From Pseudomonas rubra (lineage in GTDB: Bacteria; Pseudomonadota; Gammaproteobacteria; Pseudomonadales; Pseudomonadaceae), in assembly GCF_028656935.1 (NCBI RefSeq), contig NZ_JAMDGZ010000029.1, positions 1 through 64,000 on the forward strand: a stretch of DNA of 64,000 nt, read 5' to 3'. The translations under genes were made by a program, and so were the position numbers. This document shows, one piece after another, positions 8,235 to 17,934 of this stretch. Every line of letters starts with the position of its first letter. Within the stretch, counting starts at the first letter, position 1. Below the pieces are notes generated by a model. It saw nothing but the letters and a program-made list of their open reading frames with translations. It was not told the origin of the DNA and did not search any database.

Positions 8235-9380
8235 TCATTGCGGGGAGGCAGCTTCGCTGGCCGGCGCCGGTTGCTCAGGCACCGGCTCAGGGCTGACGTC
8301 CGCCGATGGCGGCGTCTGCGGCTGAGCCTCGGGTTCAGGTTCGGTAACGGGGGCCGGGCTCGAGCGGTAGTCGGCGCGGCGCTTGATCTGGTATTCGCGC
8401 ACAGCCGAATTGTGTGCATCGAGGTCATCGGAGAACACATGGCTACCATCGCCACGGGCAACGAAATACAGGCTGCTGCCCGGCGTCGGGTTCAACGCGG
8501 CATGAATGGCTTCGCGGCCAACCATGGCAATCGGCGTCGGCGGCAGACCGGCGTTGGTGTAGGTGTTGTACGGCGTCGGCTCGCGCAGGTCGGCACGGGT
8601 GATCTTGCCGTTGTAACGCTCGCCCATGCCGTAGATCACCGTCGGATCGGTCTGCAGCAGCATGCCTATGCGCATGCGCCGCACGAACACCCCGGCAATC
8701 TGCCCGCGCTCTTGCGCTACACCGGTTTCCTTCTCGACCAGCGAGGCCATGATCAGCGCCTGGTACGGGTCGCGATACGGTACGTCGCTGGAGCGTTCAG
8801 CCCATTCCTTGGCCAGTACTTCTTCCAGGCGCGCATAGGCCTGCTGGAGGAACTCGACGTCGCTCATGCCGCGCACGAAGCGGTAGGTATCGGGGAAGAA
8901 TCGCCCTTCCGGGAACACACCGGGATGGCCGAGCTTGTCCATGACCTCGGCGTCGTTCAGACCATCGATGGTTTTCTTGATTTTCTCGTGCTTGGCTAGC
9001 GCCGCACGCACCTGGCGGAAATTCCAGCCTTCGACCAGGGTCAAGGTGTACTGCACCACCTCACCGCGACGCCAGACCTCGAACAGCTCGCGCACGGTCA
9101 TGCCCGGGGTCATGCGGTATTCACCAGTGTGCAGCGGAACACCAGCCATATTGAAACGCCAGTACAGGCGCAGCCAGAAAGCATCTTCGAGCACGCCATC
9201 ATTCTGCATACGGTAGAACATACGGTTGGGCGTGGTACCGGTGGGCACGTCGAGCAACTGCTCCTGGGACACGTGCAGGGGCTGCTCCAGCGCCGAATTT
9301 ACCTTCCAGGCCGAATACCCCAACAGCAGGCCGGCCAGGATCAATCCGGTCTCCAGCAGCACCAAGAATTTACGTCTCAC
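8235..9380 (-). CDS. mltG: endolytic murein transglycosylase MltG (YceG)
   Basis: 381 residues. It cleaves nascent peptidoglycan strands at the inner membrane, setting glycan length. One N-terminal membrane anchor (about 6-24) is followed by a LysM-like region (about 40-118) and the YceG domain with the catalytic motif LVEKETG, Glu218. The C-terminus (from about 335) is a Pro/Glu/Ala tail beyond the usual domain end. Start is a GTG three bases after the pabC stop, so it is translated from the pabC-mltG-tmk operon. Confidence 0.93.
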   Translation of the reverse strand: MRRKFLVLLETGLILAGLLLGYSAWKVNSALEQPLHVSQEQLLDVPTGTTPNRMFYRMQNDGVLEDAFWLRLYWRFNMAGVPLHTGEYRMTPGMTVRELFEVWRRGEVVQYTLTLVEGWNFRQVRAALAKHEKIKKTIDGLNDAEVMDKLGHPGVFPEGRFFPDTYRFVRGMSDVEFLQQAYARLEEVLAKEWAERSSDVPYRDPYQALIMASLVEKETGVAQERGQIAGVFVRRMRIGMLLQTDPTVIYGMGERYNGKITRADLREPTPYNTYTNAGLPPTPIAMVGREAIHAALNPTPGSSLYFVARGDGSHVFSDDLDAHNSAVREYQIKRRADYRSSPAPVTEPEPEAQPQTPPSADVSPEPVPEQPAPASEAASPQ

Positions 9381-9383
9381 AAA

Positions 9384-10199
9384 TCAGGCATCCAGTAGCG
9401 TACGGGCAATGGCCTGCAGTTTACGGGTGAGCGGCCCCGGCGGCCAGTTCAGCGATGCAAAAGCCTGTACCGGCCAGATGCCGTAGACGCTGTTGCAGAC
9501 AAACACTTCGTCGGCCTGCTGCAGATCCTGCAGGCTCAGATCGGTTATCTGCACAGGGATTGCAGCGTCCCTGGCATGATCGAGCAAGGCTGCACGCATC
9601 ACCCCGGCCACGCCACAACGGCTCAGGTCGGCGGTTAGTAGTTGACCGTCACGCACCAGAAACAGGTTGCTGTACACCCCTTCGATGATGCGCCCGGAAA
9701 CATCGCGCATCAAACCTTCGGCGTGCCCGGTATCCTGCCATTCGGCACGGGCCAGCACTTGCTCGAGGCGATTGAGGTGTTTCAGGCCGGCCAGCAATGG
9801 TTGCTCGGCCAGACGCGTCTGGCAGTCGAACAGGCGAACGCCCTGCTCGGCATGCCCTCGAGAATAAGTGGGCAAGGGATTGCCCTGGAGAATACGCCGC
9901 GGCGCCACACCAGCGGCTGGCGCATAGCCGCGCTGGCTGTCGCCACGGGTAACAATCAGCTTGAGCACGCCGTCACCCAACAGGCTGGCATAACGGCAGA
10001 GCTCGTCGCGAATCAGGCCGTGATCGACACAGATGTCCAGGCGCTGGCAACCCAGCGCCAGGCGCTCGAGGTGATACTCGAGCAACGATGGCCGACCGGC
10101 GCGTACGGCGACGGTCTCGAACAGACCATCGCCATAGGCCAGCCCCCGGCTATGCAACGTCAGTGCATCTGCCGGTTGGCCATCGACCCAGCTGTGCAT
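9384..10199 (-). CDS. pabC: aminodeoxychorismate lyase PabC
   Basis: 271 residues. A PLP fold-type IV enzyme that converts 4-amino-4-deoxychorismate to p-aminobenzoate and pyruvate for folate synthesis. The RGLAYGDGLFET motif (18-29) and the PLP-binding lysine in LKHLNRLEQ (K140) are present. Its ATG overlaps the fabF stop (TGATG), indicating translational coupling in the fabF-pabC-mltG-tmk operon. Confidence 0.93.
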   Translation of the reverse strand: MHSWVDGQPADALTLHSRGLAYGDGLFETVAVRAGRPSLLEYHLERLALGCQRLDICVDHGLIRDELCRYASLLGDGVLKLIVTRGDSQRGYAPAAGVAPRRILQGNPLPTYSRGHAEQGVRLFDCQTRLAEQPLLAGLKHLNRLEQVLARAEWQDTGHAEGLMRDVSGRIIEGVYSNLFLVRDGQLLTADLSRCGVAGVMRAALLDHARDAAIPVQITDLSLQDLQQADEVFVCNSVYGIWPVQAFASLNWPPGPLTRKLQAIARTLLDA

Positions 10200-11443
10200 C
10201 AGCCGGCGAACCGGCGGAACACCAGCGAGCCGTTGGTGCCACCAAAACCGAAGGAGTTGGACAGCACCACCTCGATCGGCATGTTACGCGCCTGGTGCGG
10301 CACGAAGTCGAGGTCGCAACCGTCGCTCGGCTCATCCAGGTTAATGGTTGGCGGTGCCACCTGGCTGTTGATCGACAGCACGCTGAAGATCGCCTCAACC
10401 GCACCGGCGGCGCCAAGCAGGTGACCGGTCATCGACTTGGTCGAGCTGACCGCCAATTTATAGGCGTGATCGCCGAACACCGACTTGATCGCCGACGCTT
10501 CGGCCAGGTCGCCGGCTGGCGTCGAGGTACCGTGGGCGTTGATGTAATCAACGTCACTGGCGTTCAGGCCGGCATCGCGCAAGGCGTTGGCCATGCAGCG
10601 CGCGGCGCCGCTGCCGTCTTCCGGCGGCGAGGTCATGTGGTAGGCATCGCCACTCATGCCAAAACCCACCAGCTCGGCATAGATGGTTGCGCCACGGGCC
10701 TTGGCGTGCTCGAGCTCTTCGAGTACCAGCGCACCGGCACCGTCGGCGAGGACGAAGCCATCACGGCCCTTGTCCCAGGGACGACTGGCACGGGTCGGGT
10801 CGTCATTGCGGGTCGACAGCGCCCGCGACGCACCGAAACCACCCATACCCAGACCGCAGGCAGCCATTTCCGCACCGCCGGCAATCATCACGTCGGCTTC
10901 ACCGAAGGCGATGTTGCGCGCAGCCATGCCGATACAGTGGGTACCGGTGGTGCAAGCGGTGGAGATAGCGTAGTTAGGCCCCTGTACACCCAGGTGGATC
11001 GACAGGAAACCGGAAATCATGTTGATGATCGAACCCGGCACGAAGAATGGCGAAATGCGCCGCGGGCCCTGATCATGCAAGGTCCGGCTGGTTTCTTCGA
11101 TGTTGGTCAGGCCACCGATACCCGAGCCCATGGCAACGCCAATGCGCTCGCGGTTGGCATCGGTCACTTCCAGGCCGGCATTACGCACCGCCTGGAAACC
11201 GGCTGCCAGGCCGTACTGAATGAACAGATCGAGCTTGCGGGCTTCCTTGACCGACAGGTACTGCTCGACTTCAAAGCCCTTCACCGAGCCGCCAAAACGG
11301 GTGGAGTAGGCAGACAGGTCCGTATGCTCGATCAGACCTATGCCACTGCGGCCAGCCAGAATGCCCTGCCAACTGCTCGGCACATCCGTACCCAGTGGCG
11401 ACAGCATACCCATACCGGTGACCACGACGCGTCTACGCGACAC
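10199..11443 (-). CDS. fabF: 3-oxoacyl-ACP synthase II FabF
   Basis: 414 residues. Condenses malonyl-ACP with growing acyl-ACP in fatty-acid elongation. Catalytic triad C164 (TACTTG), H304 (NAHGTSTP) and H341 ([10 protein letters not shown]). The GTG start at 11443 is chosen because the protein then begins [11 protein letters not shown], the normal family N-terminus, and TAAGGAG stands 7 bases upstream; the reading frame stays open further upstream but without family similarity. It follows acpP with a terminator between them, so it likely depends on read-through or its own promoter. Confidence 0.95.
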   Translation of the reverse strand: MSRRRVVVTGMGMLSPLGTDVPSSWQGILAGRSGIGLIEHTDLSAYSTRFGGSVKGFEVEQYLSVKEARKLDLFIQYGLAAGFQAVRNAGLEVTDANRERIGVAMGSGIGGLTNIEETSRTLHDQGPRRISPFFVPGSIINMISGFLSIHLGVQGPNYAISTACTTGTHCIGMAARNIAFGEADVMIAGGAEMAACGLGMGGFGASRALSTRNDDPTRASRPWDKGRDGFVLADGAGALVLEELEHAKARGATIYAELVGFGMSGDAYHMTSPPEDGSGAARCMANALRDAGLNASDVDYINAHGTSTPAGDLAEASAIKSVFGDHAYKLAVSSTKSMTGHLLGAAGAVEAIFSVLSINSQVAPPTINLDEPSDGCDLDFVPHQARNMPIEVVLSNSFGFGGTNGSLVFRRFAG

Positions 11444-11483
11444 AGCACTCTCCTTATTCAATTGACTACATCTCTTGTAAAGA

Positions 11484-11518
11484 AAAAACCGCACGCCGGC
11501 GAAGGCAGTGCGGTTTTT
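11484..11518 (-). terminator. rho-independent terminator after acpP
   Basis: Stem AAAAACCGCAC (11484-11494) with GTGCGGTTTTT (11508-11518) around a 13-base GC-rich loop, followed on the minus strand by T-rich sequence. It lies between acpP and fabF and probably makes acpP mRNA much more abundant than fabF mRNA. Confidence 0.85.
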
Positions 11519-11547
11519 CCATGACAAGAAGCGACGACTACAACGTC

Positions 11548-11784
11548 TTAGGCCTGGTGGCTGGTGACGTAGTCGATAGCAGCTTGAACAGTAGTGATCT
11601 TCTCGGCTTCTTCGTCAGGGATTTCGGTCTCGAATTCCTCTTCCAGAGCCATCACCAGCTCAACGGTGTCAAGGGAATCGGCACCCAGATCTTCAACGAA
11701 GGAAGCGGTGTTCACTACTTCTTCTTCTTTAACGCCCAGTTGCTCGGCGACGATTTTCTTGACGCGTTCTTCGATGGTGCTCAT
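11548..11784 (-). CDS. acpP: acyl carrier protein
   Basis: 78 residues, very acidic. It carries acyl chains on 4'-phosphopantetheine at Ser37 in the motif GADSLDT. Its place between fabG (upstream) and fabF (downstream) is the usual gammaproteobacterial order. A terminator follows it, and the roughly 195-base upstream gap to fabG could hold its own promoter, consistent with the high level of ACP needed. Confidence 0.97.
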   Translation of the reverse strand: MSTIEERVKKIVAEQLGVKEEEVVNTASFVEDLGADSLDTVELVMALEEEFETEIPDEEAEKITTVQAAIDYVTSHQA

Positions 11785-11980
11785 ACCTTGTTTTCACTCC
11801 TAATGGACATATGTCAGGCAGCTGGCCGGTGTGTAAGTGTATAGAAAGACGTCTGCTTTTCAAGCGCAACACGCCTTGCAAGACCACACCTGCCAACCAA
11901 CTAGAATCTGGTTGCAGCTTTATAACGGATTTTAGACCGCTCGTATGACATTTTTTTGAAGCAATCCGTCACATTCAATT

Positions 11981-12721
11981 TTACATGTACATGCCGCCAT
12001 TGACCGGAATGGTCGCGCCGGTCACATAGCCTGCACCTTCGGAGGCCAGGAAAGCCACCACATTGGCGATCTCCTGTGCCTGGCCCAGACGCCCCAGGGG
12101 GATCTGGTTCTGCAGCGCCTCCCGCTGAGCTTCTGGCAGCTCACGGGTCATGTCGGTGTCGATGAAGCCTGGGGTCACCGAGTTGACGGTGATCGCACGG
12201 GAACCGACTTCACGCGCCAGGGCGCGACTGAAACCTTCCAGGCCGGCCTTGGCGGCGGCGTAGTTGACCTGACCGGCGTTACCCATGGCACCGACTACCG
12301 AGCCGATGCTGATGATACGACCCCAACGCGCCTTGGTCATGCCACGCAGCACGCCCTTGGACAGACGGTAAAGGCTGTTCAGGTTGGTGTCGATGACGTC
12401 GAACCACTCGTCGTCCTTCATGCGCATCATGAGGTTGTCGCGGGTGATTCCGGCATTGTTGACCAGGATGGTCGGCGCACCGAACTGCTCCTGGATCTTG
12501 GCCAGGGTGGCGGTGACCGACTCGTCGCTGGCCACGTTCAACTCAAGGCCGGTACCGGCAATGCCATGTTCCTTGAGGGTTGCAGCGATACGCTCAGCAC
12601 CCGAGGCGGAGGTAGCGGTACCGATCACGGTAGCGCCCAGACGGCCCAGTTCCAGGGCGATAGCCTGACCAATACCACGGCTGGCGCCGGTAACCAGTGC
12701 AACTTTACCTTGCAGGCTCAT
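11981..12721 (-). CDS. fabG: 3-oxoacyl-ACP reductase FabG
   Basis: 246 residues, an SDR enzyme reducing 3-oxoacyl-ACP with NADPH. The glycine motif TGASRGIG (11-18), NNAG (88-91) and the catalytic Ser141/Tyr154/Lys158 are visible. The ATG at 12721 is chosen because TAGGAGA stands before it and the protein then starts MSLQGKVALVTG; the open frame extends upstream without family similarity. It follows fabD by 16 bases in the fab operon. Confidence 0.96.
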   Translation of the reverse strand: MSLQGKVALVTGASRGIGQAIALELGRLGATVIGTATSASGAERIAATLKEHGIAGTGLELNVASDESVTATLAKIQEQFGAPTILVNNAGITRDNLMMRMKDDEWFDVIDTNLNSLYRLSKGVLRGMTKARWGRIISIGSVVGAMGNAGQVNYAAAKAGLEGFSRALAREVGSRAITVNSVTPGFIDTDMTRELPEAQREALQNQIPLGRLGQAQEIANVVAFLASEGAGYVTGATIPVNGGMYM

Positions 12722-12737
12722 GCAAGTTTCTCCTAAT

Positions 12738-13676
12738 TCAGGCCTGCGCCGCGAGCGTCGCGGCGAAAGCATCCGGGGTATTGAGGTTAGAGGTGTTGAC
12801 GCCGTCAGCGCAGCGCTTATTCAGGCCGGCCAGAACCTTGCCCGGGCCGCATTCGACCAGGTTTACCGCGCCATTGGCGGCCAGGGCCTGGACGCACTCG
12901 ACCCAGCGTACCGGCTTGTACAGCTGCTCCAGCAAGTCGCGCTTGAGGGTGTCGAGGTCCGCGGCAACTGCGGCGCTGACGTTCTGCACTACTGGAATCT
13001 GGGGGGCTTTCCAGTCGATGGCATTGACCGATTCGGCAAAGCGCTCGGCAGCCGGGCGCATCAGCTCGCAGTGCGACGGCACGCTGACCGGCAGTGGCAG
13101 GGCACGCTTGGCGCCAGCTGCCTTGCAGGCTTCCATAGCGCGTTCGACGGCCGCCTTGGCGCCGGCAATCACCACCTGGCCGGGCGAGTTGAAGTTGACC
13201 GCACTGACCACTTCGCCCTGAGCAGCTTCTGCACAGATAGCCACGACAACGGCGTCGTCAAGGCCGAGGATCGCCGCCATGGCGCCCTGCCCGGCCGGCA
13301 CGGCCTCCTGCATGAGTTCGCCACGACGCTTGACCAGCTTCACCGCGTCACCCAGGCTCAGGCTGCCAGCTGCGACCAGGGCACTGTACTCGCCCAGGCT
13401 GTGACCGGAAACGAACGCCGGGCGCGCACCGCCTTCGGCCAGCCACAGGCGCCACAAGGCGATCGAGGCGGTGAGGATGGCCGGCTGGGTTTTGTCGGTT
13501 TGGTTGAGTTGCTCTTCCGGACCGTTCTGGGTCAGTGCCCAGAGGTCATAGCCCAGAGCCTCGGAGGCCTCACGGAAGGTATCAATAACCAGCGGATACT
13601 GGGCGCCCAGCTCGGCGAGCATGCCGAGGGACTGCGAACCTTGACCGGGAAAGACGAATGCGAGGGATGCAGACAT
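12738..13676 (-). CDS. fabD: malonyl-CoA:ACP transacylase FabD
   Basis: 312 residues. Transfers malonyl from CoA to ACP. FPGQGSQ is at 9-15 and the nucleophile in GHSLGEYSAL is Ser93. The ATG at 13676 gives the standard N-terminus MSASLAFVFPGQG. The gap to plsX is about 130 bases, so a separate promoter for fabD is possible, though none was clear. Confidence 0.96.
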   Translation of the reverse strand: MSASLAFVFPGQGSQSLGMLAELGAQYPLVIDTFREASEALGYDLWALTQNGPEEQLNQTDKTQPAILTASIALWRLWLAEGGARPAFVSGHSLGEYSALVAAGSLSLGDAVKLVKRRGELMQEAVPAGQGAMAAILGLDDAVVVAICAEAAQGEVVSAVNFNSPGQVVIAGAKAAVERAMEACKAAGAKRALPLPVSVPSHCELMRPAAERFAESVNAIDWKAPQIPVVQNVSAAVAADLDTLKRDLLEQLYKPVRWVECVQALAANGAVNLVECGPGKVLAGLNKRCADGVNTSNLNTPDAFAATLAAQA

Positions 13677-13805
13677 TGAACAAGCCCCTAGTGATCTTGT
13701 CGTCGGAAATAAAGCGCCCAGCACCAGACTGAGCACAACAAACTGAAGAGTTGGATGGTAACGAAGACCAAGCGGTCACATTTAACCACTTCGTGAGGCA
13801 TATGC

Positions 13806-14816
13806 CTAAAGCAACAAGTCTTCCAGACGCCCGTGCAGGCGTTGCGGCAGGTTCTCCTGGATCTCGATCAGCGCACGCTGGATGGCGCTCTGAAAGCCCT
13901 GCACGCCTGCAGAACCGTGACTCTTGATGACGATACCCTGCAAGCCAAGGAAACTTGCGCCATTGTGTCGCGCCGGCGCCAGGTCAGCCTGCAGCCGGCG
14001 CAGCAGCGGCATGGCCACAGCACCAGCCAGGCGCGCAGCAAGCCCGCCCCTGAACAGCGCTTCGATACGCGAACCGATCATCGTCGCCAAGCCTTCGCTG
14101 GACTTAAGCAGAATGTTACCGACAAAACCGTCGCACACCACCACGTCCGCCTCGCCGCGATACAACCCATCACCTTCGACGAAGCCGATGTAGTTCAGCC
14201 CCCGGGCGTTCTGCAGCAGACTGGCAGCAAGCTTGACCTGCTGATTACCTTTGATGTCTTCGGTACCGACATTGAGCAAGGCAACCCGCGGTCGAGCAAT
14301 GCCCAGGGCCTGGGCGGCCACCGAACCCATCACGGCGAACTGATAGAGATTTTCCGCACTGCAGTCGACGTTGGCGCCAAGGTCGAGCAACTGGCAATAA
14401 CCAGCCTGAGTGGGGATGGCGGCAACCATGGCCGGGCGATCAATGCCGGGCAGGGTTTTCAAGACATAGCGCGACAGCGCCATCAGTGCACCGGTGTTGC
14501 CGGCACTCACGCAGGCCTGGACCTTGCCATCACGCAATAATTCGAGGGCCACGCGCATGGACGAATCGGGCTTGCCGCGCAATGCCTGGGACGGCCGCTC
14601 ATCCATGCTGATCACTTCGCTGGCAGCCACAATCTGCAGGCGCGCACGATCCGCTGCCGACTGGCCAGCGAGAAGATCTTCAAGGAGGGGGGGTTGACCG
14701 ACGAGGGCCAGGTGCAGCGAGGGGGTAGCCGATAGGCAAGCAATACTTGCCTGAACAATGCTGCGGGGACCGAAGTCCCCGCCCATTGCGTCAATCGCGA
14801 TGATCTGAGCGGACAA
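13806..14816 (-). CDS. plsX: phosphate acyltransferase PlsX
   Basis: 336 residues. Forms acyl-phosphate from acyl-ACP, the first step of phospholipid synthesis with PlsY. The N-terminus [13 protein letters not shown] is diagnostic. The start is a TTG three bases after the rpmF stop, giving MSAQIIAID. Full length for the family. Confidence 0.95.
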   Translation of the reverse strand: MSAQIIAIDAMGGDFGPRSIVQASIACLSATPSLHLALVGQPPLLEDLLAGQSAADRARLQIVAASEVISMDERPSQALRGKPDSSMRVALELLRDGKVQACVSAGNTGALMALSRYVLKTLPGIDRPAMVAAIPTQAGYCQLLDLGANVDCSAENLYQFAVMGSVAAQALGIARPRVALLNVGTEDIKGNQQVKLAASLLQNARGLNYIGFVEGDGLYRGEADVVVCDGFVGNILLKSSEGLATMIGSRIEALFRGGLAARLAGAVAMPLLRRLQADLAPARHNGASFLGLQGIVIKSHGSAGVQGFQSAIQRALIEIQENLPQRLHGRLEDLLL

Positions 14817-14819
14817 GGA

Positions 14820-15002
14820 TTACTCGTCAGCGCCCTTGTCGATCACTTTACGACCACGGTATACGCCTTCTGGCGATACGTGGTGACGCAGGTGCACTTC
14901 ACCAGTGGTTTTCTCTACGGACAGAGCGTTTTCCGAGAGGGCGTCGTGCGAACGGCGCATGTCACGGGCAGAGCGGGATTTTTTGTTCTGCTGAACAGCC
15001 AT
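14820..15002 (-). CDS. rpmF: 50S ribosomal protein L32
   Basis: 60 residues, very basic, starting [19 protein letters not shown], the conserved L32 N-terminus. It lacks the four-cysteine zinc ribbon seen in some bacterial L32 proteins, as usual in Pseudomonas. TAGGAG precedes the ATG. It lies between yceD and plsX, the conserved arrangement that couples ribosome and lipid synthesis. Confidence 0.97.
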
Positions 15003-15015
15003 AATTGATTAACTC

Positions 15016-15543
15016 CTAAACGTTTGGGTCACGCTTTAACTGCGCCAATACACTGAACGGGTTGGACCGTGTTACCTCGTCCTTGCTCGGTTCGGGCTCA
15101 TCGGCGCCCGCCGGCTGCTGGCATTCTTCCGGATGATGAGCAGGCACGATAGGCAAGGCGAGCAAAAGCTCCTCCTCGACCAAGGCCTGCAGATCCAAAG
15201 GATCTTCGCCCAGTTCCAGCACGTCATAACCTTTCGGCAACGACTGGGTATTCGCACCCTCCTTCACCACAGCATAAGTGCTTTCGCTGTGGATCGGCAG
15301 GGTGACCAGCTCAAGACAACGCTGGCAAACCATCTTGACCTCGACGCTCAGGTCGGTGTGGATAACCACAGCCTTCTGCTCGTCGCGCTCAAAATCGAAT
15401 TTAGCCTGCACCGTACCGACAGTATCGGAAAGCGGGTCGCAGAGTCTCTCCAAATCGGCGAGCTGCAGTGTTCCTTCAAGGGAAACACCACGATCGGCCA
15501 ATTTGCGCGGGTCAACGTGAGGTGGAATCGGGTCATTCAACAT
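15016..15543 (-). CDS. yceD: YceD family protein (DUF177), 23S rRNA accumulation protein
   Basis: 175 residues, acidic. The family, always next to rpmF, is linked to ribosomal RNA maturation or accumulation; molecular action is not settled. Two Cys pairs characteristic of the family are represented by CQRC (about 95-98). A strong promoter stands so close to the ATG that the message would have almost no leader (see 15553-15581). Confidence 0.9.
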   Translation of the reverse strand: MLNDPIPPHVDPRKLADRGVSLEGTLQLADLERLCDPLSDTVGTVQAKFDFERDEQKAVVIHTDLSVEVKMVCQRCLELVTLPIHSESTYAVVKEGANTQSLPKGYDVLELGEDPLDLQALVEEELLLALPIVPAHHPEECQQPAGADEPEPSKDEVTRSNPFSVLAQLKRDPNV

Positions 15544-15552
15544 AGGCGCAGC

Positions 15553-15581
15553 ATTCTAGGGATGACCCCCGCCTCTGTCAA
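15553..15581 (-). promoter_or_regulatory. strong sigma-70 promoter of yceD-rpmF-plsX-fab operon
   Basis: Minus strand: TTGACA (15581-15576), a 17-base spacer, then TAGAAT (15558-15553). Only nine bases separate the -10 box from the yceD ATG, so transcription would start within about 4 bases of the start codon. Confidence 0.85.
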
Positions 15582-15638
15582 AGGAAATTCGGCTTCGTTC
15601 AACATGTTAGAATCGTTTCACCTGCCCAGGAGTCTATC

Positions 15639-16217
15639 ATGCTGCCTTTATTACTGGCTTCCAGCTCACCTTACCGGCGCGAACTACTCGAGCGCCTGCG
15701 CCTGCCGTTCAGCTGGACCTCCCCGGATATCGACGAACAACGCCTGGACGAAGAGCCGGCCCTTGAACTGGTCAAACGCCTGGCCCGAGAGAAAGCCCAG
15801 GCCCTGGCCACAAGCCACCCTGACCATTTGATCATCGGTTCGGACCAGGTCGCAGTGCTCGGCGAGCAGATCCTCGGCAAACCGCACACCTTTGAGCGCG
15901 CCTGTGAGCAATTGCTGGCCGCCAGCGGTAATCACGTAACCTTCCTCACCGGCCTTGCGCTGCTAAACAGCAGCACCGGCCACTGCCAGGTCGACTGTGT
16001 ACCCTTCACCGTGAACATGCGCGAGCTGGACTTGCCACGCATCGAACGCTACCTGCGCGCCGAGCAACCTTACGATTGCGCCGGCAGCTTCAAGGCCGAA
16101 GGCCTGGGCGTAAGCCTGTTCCAGAGCACCCACGGCGTAGATGCCACCAGCCTGATCGGCCTACCGCTGATTCGCCTGGTGGATATGCTGCTGGCCGAAG
16201 GCGTGAGCCTGCCCTGA
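15639..16217 (+). CDS. maf: Maf-family nucleoside triphosphate pyrophosphatase (YceF type)
   Basis: 192 residues. Maf proteins hydrolyse non-canonical or modified nucleotides; the YceF branch prefers 7-methyl-GTP. The N-terminal LLLASSSPYRRELLERL and the SDQVAVLG motif near 68-75 fit. CAGGAG stands 7 bases before the ATG. It is divergent from yceD and faces sppA across a terminator. Confidence 0.92.
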   Translation: MLPLLLASSSPYRRELLERLRLPFSWTSPDIDEQRLDEEPALELVKRLAREKAQALATSHPDHLIIGSDQVAVLGEQILGKPHTFERACEQLLAASGNHVTFLTGLALLNSSTGHCQVDCVPFTVNMRELDLPRIERYLRAEQPYDCAGSFKAEGLGVSLFQSTHGVDATSLIGLPLIRLVDMLLAEGVSLP

Positions 16218-16226
16218 CCAAACACA

Positions 16227-16256
16227 AAAAAGCCGACCTCAAAGGGTCGGCTTTTT
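16227..16256. terminator. bidirectional terminator between maf and sppA
   Basis: AAAAAGCCGACC and GGTCGGCTTTTT form a stem with a short loop and A/T tracts on both sides, placed between two convergent genes. Confidence 0.88.
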
Positions 16257-16271
16257 CATTGAGCCAATCAA

Positions 16272-17255
16272 TCAGCGCAGCGATGGCCCCTGAAAGCCCA
16301 TCCACATGGCCAGATGCTCGGCAACACTGGCACCCAGGCGCTTGGAGAAGCGATCGAACGGCGACTCCTCGACAGTGAAGTCAACCAATTCCTTCTCCCC
16401 CACCACCTCACGCGCTACATAACTGGCACCCCCCAGGCCATCCACCAAGCCCAAGGCCAGGGCCTGCTCGCCCGACCAGATCAGGCCACTGAACAACTCA
16501 GGATGCTCCTTGTCCTTGAGGCGCTCGCCACGCCCCTGCTTGACACTGGCAATGAACTGCTTGTGAGTGGTCTCCAGCACACCCTGCCAGAACGCCGCCT
16601 CTTCAGGCTTCTGTGGCTGGAACGGATCCAGGAAAGCCTTGTGCTCACCCGCAGTGTAGGTACGACGCTCGACACCCAGCTTCTCCATGGTGCCGACAAA
16701 ACCGTAACCGGCCGCCGTGACGCCAATAGAACCCACCAGGCTGGCCTTGTCCGCATAGATCTGATCAGCAGCACTGGCGATATAGTAGGCCCCGGAAGCA
16801 CCGAGATCACTGATGACCGCATACAGCTTGATGGTCGGGTATTCGGCGCGCAGGCGGCGAATCTCATCGTAGATGTAGCCCGACTGCACTGGACTACCAC
16901 CCGGACTGTTGATACGCAGGATCACCGCCTTGGTTTTCGGGTCCTTGAACGCCTCGCGCAGGCCGCCGACGATGTTATCGGCACTGGCCGGCTCCTGATC
17001 GGCGATCATGCCGCGCACCTCGACCAGTGCGGTATGACTGACACTGCGCGAAGCCGCCTTGTCCATGTTCATCAGCGGCGTAAACAAGGCCAGAATGCCG
17101 AACAGGTAGACGAAGGTCAGCAGCTTGAAAAAAATCCCCCAACGCCGTGCCCGGCGCTGCTCCTGAACACCGGCCAGCAGGGTTTTCTCCAGCAGCTTCC
17201 AGCTCTTCGAATCTTCGTTACCTTCGGCGCTTGGCGCCTTCCACTCATCAGCCAT
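16272..17255 (-). CDS. sppA: signal peptide peptidase SppA (short form)
   Basis: 327 residues. A membrane-anchored serine protease of the S49 family that degrades cleaved signal peptides. One membrane segment near residues 42-62 (FFKLLTFVYLFGILALF). The motifs VILRINSPGGSPVQSG and SDLGASGAYYIASAAD hold the family's active-site region. ATG at 17255 is preferred over the GTG at 17261 because AGGTGAG lies just upstream. It overlaps the HAD gene by 8 bases. Confidence 0.92.
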   Translation of the reverse strand: MADEWKAPSAEGNEDSKSWKLLEKTLLAGVQEQRRARRWGIFFKLLTFVYLFGILALFTPLMNMDKAASRSVSHTALVEVRGMIADQEPASADNIVGGLREAFKDPKTKAVILRINSPGGSPVQSGYIYDEIRRLRAEYPTIKLYAVISDLGASGAYYIASAADQIYADKASLVGSIGVTAAGYGFVGTMEKLGVERRTYTAGEHKAFLDPFQPQKPEEAAFWQGVLETTHKQFIASVKQGRGERLKDKEHPELFSGLIWSGEQALALGLVDGLGGASYVAREVVGEKELVDFTVEESPFDRFSKRLGASVAEHLAMWMGFQGPSLR

Positions 17256-17934
17256 GCTCACCTACCCTGGAATTTGCAGGCGACTTGCTCAGCCACGCCT
17301 GCAACTGTGAAAAATGATCAATACCCACCTGCGGCCCAAAGGCACTCAACGCCTCCAGCGACATGGCCCCATAACCAACCGCCACCGAACGCATGCCAGC
17401 ATTGCTGGCCATCAACAGGTCAAACGATGAGTCTCCGACCATCAACGCACGCTGCGGTTCGACCTGGCAATGGGCAAGGATCTCCTCGAGCATCTGCGGA
17501 TGGGGCTTGCCACGACTCTCGTCAGCAGCGCGGGTGATATCAAAGTAATCCGTCCAGCCATTGGCACGCAGCACCCGATCCAGGCCGCGACGAGCCTTGC
17601 CGGTCGCCACCGCCAGGCGGTAACCCTCGGCGCGAAAGGCTTCCAGCGACTCGACCACACCCTCGAACAGCGGCGAAGGCTGGTCATCCAGGGCCATGTA
17701 GACATCTGCGTAGTGCTGGCGAAACCCCGCCACCTGAGCAGCATCGAGGTGCGGATAGAGCACACTGATGGCCTCGGGCAATGCCAGACCGATAATGCCC
17801 TTGACCGCCTCATCAGCGCAGGCGGTATAGCCCGCACGACCGGCGGCCAGGTGCATGGCCTCGACAATCCGACCAATGGAGTCGGCCAGCGTGCCGTCCC
17901 AGTCAAAAATCAGCAGGTCGTAATCACGCTGCAC
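17248..17934 (-). CDS. HAD-superfamily phosphatase (Gph-like)
   Basis: 228 residues. HAD motif [10 protein letters not shown] (11-19), motif II/III residues in VATGKAR and the acidic motif MVGDSSFD are present, with a helical cap between. Phosphoglycolate phosphatase-like, but the true substrate cannot be read from sequence. It starts with GTG inside the last codons of rluC (11-base overlap), the conserved rluC-HAD-sppA order in Pseudomonas. Confidence 0.88.
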   Translation of the reverse strand: MQRDYDLLIFDWDGTLADSIGRIVEAMHLAAGRAGYTACADEAVKGIIGLALPEAISVLYPHLDAAQVAGFRQHYADVYMALDDQPSPLFEGVVESLEAFRAEGYRLAVATGKARRGLDRVLRANGWTDYFDITRAADESRGKPHPQMLEEILAHCQVEPQRALMVGDSSFDLLMASNAGMRSVAVGYGAMSLEALSAFGPQVGIDHFSQLQAWLSKSPANSRVGEHG

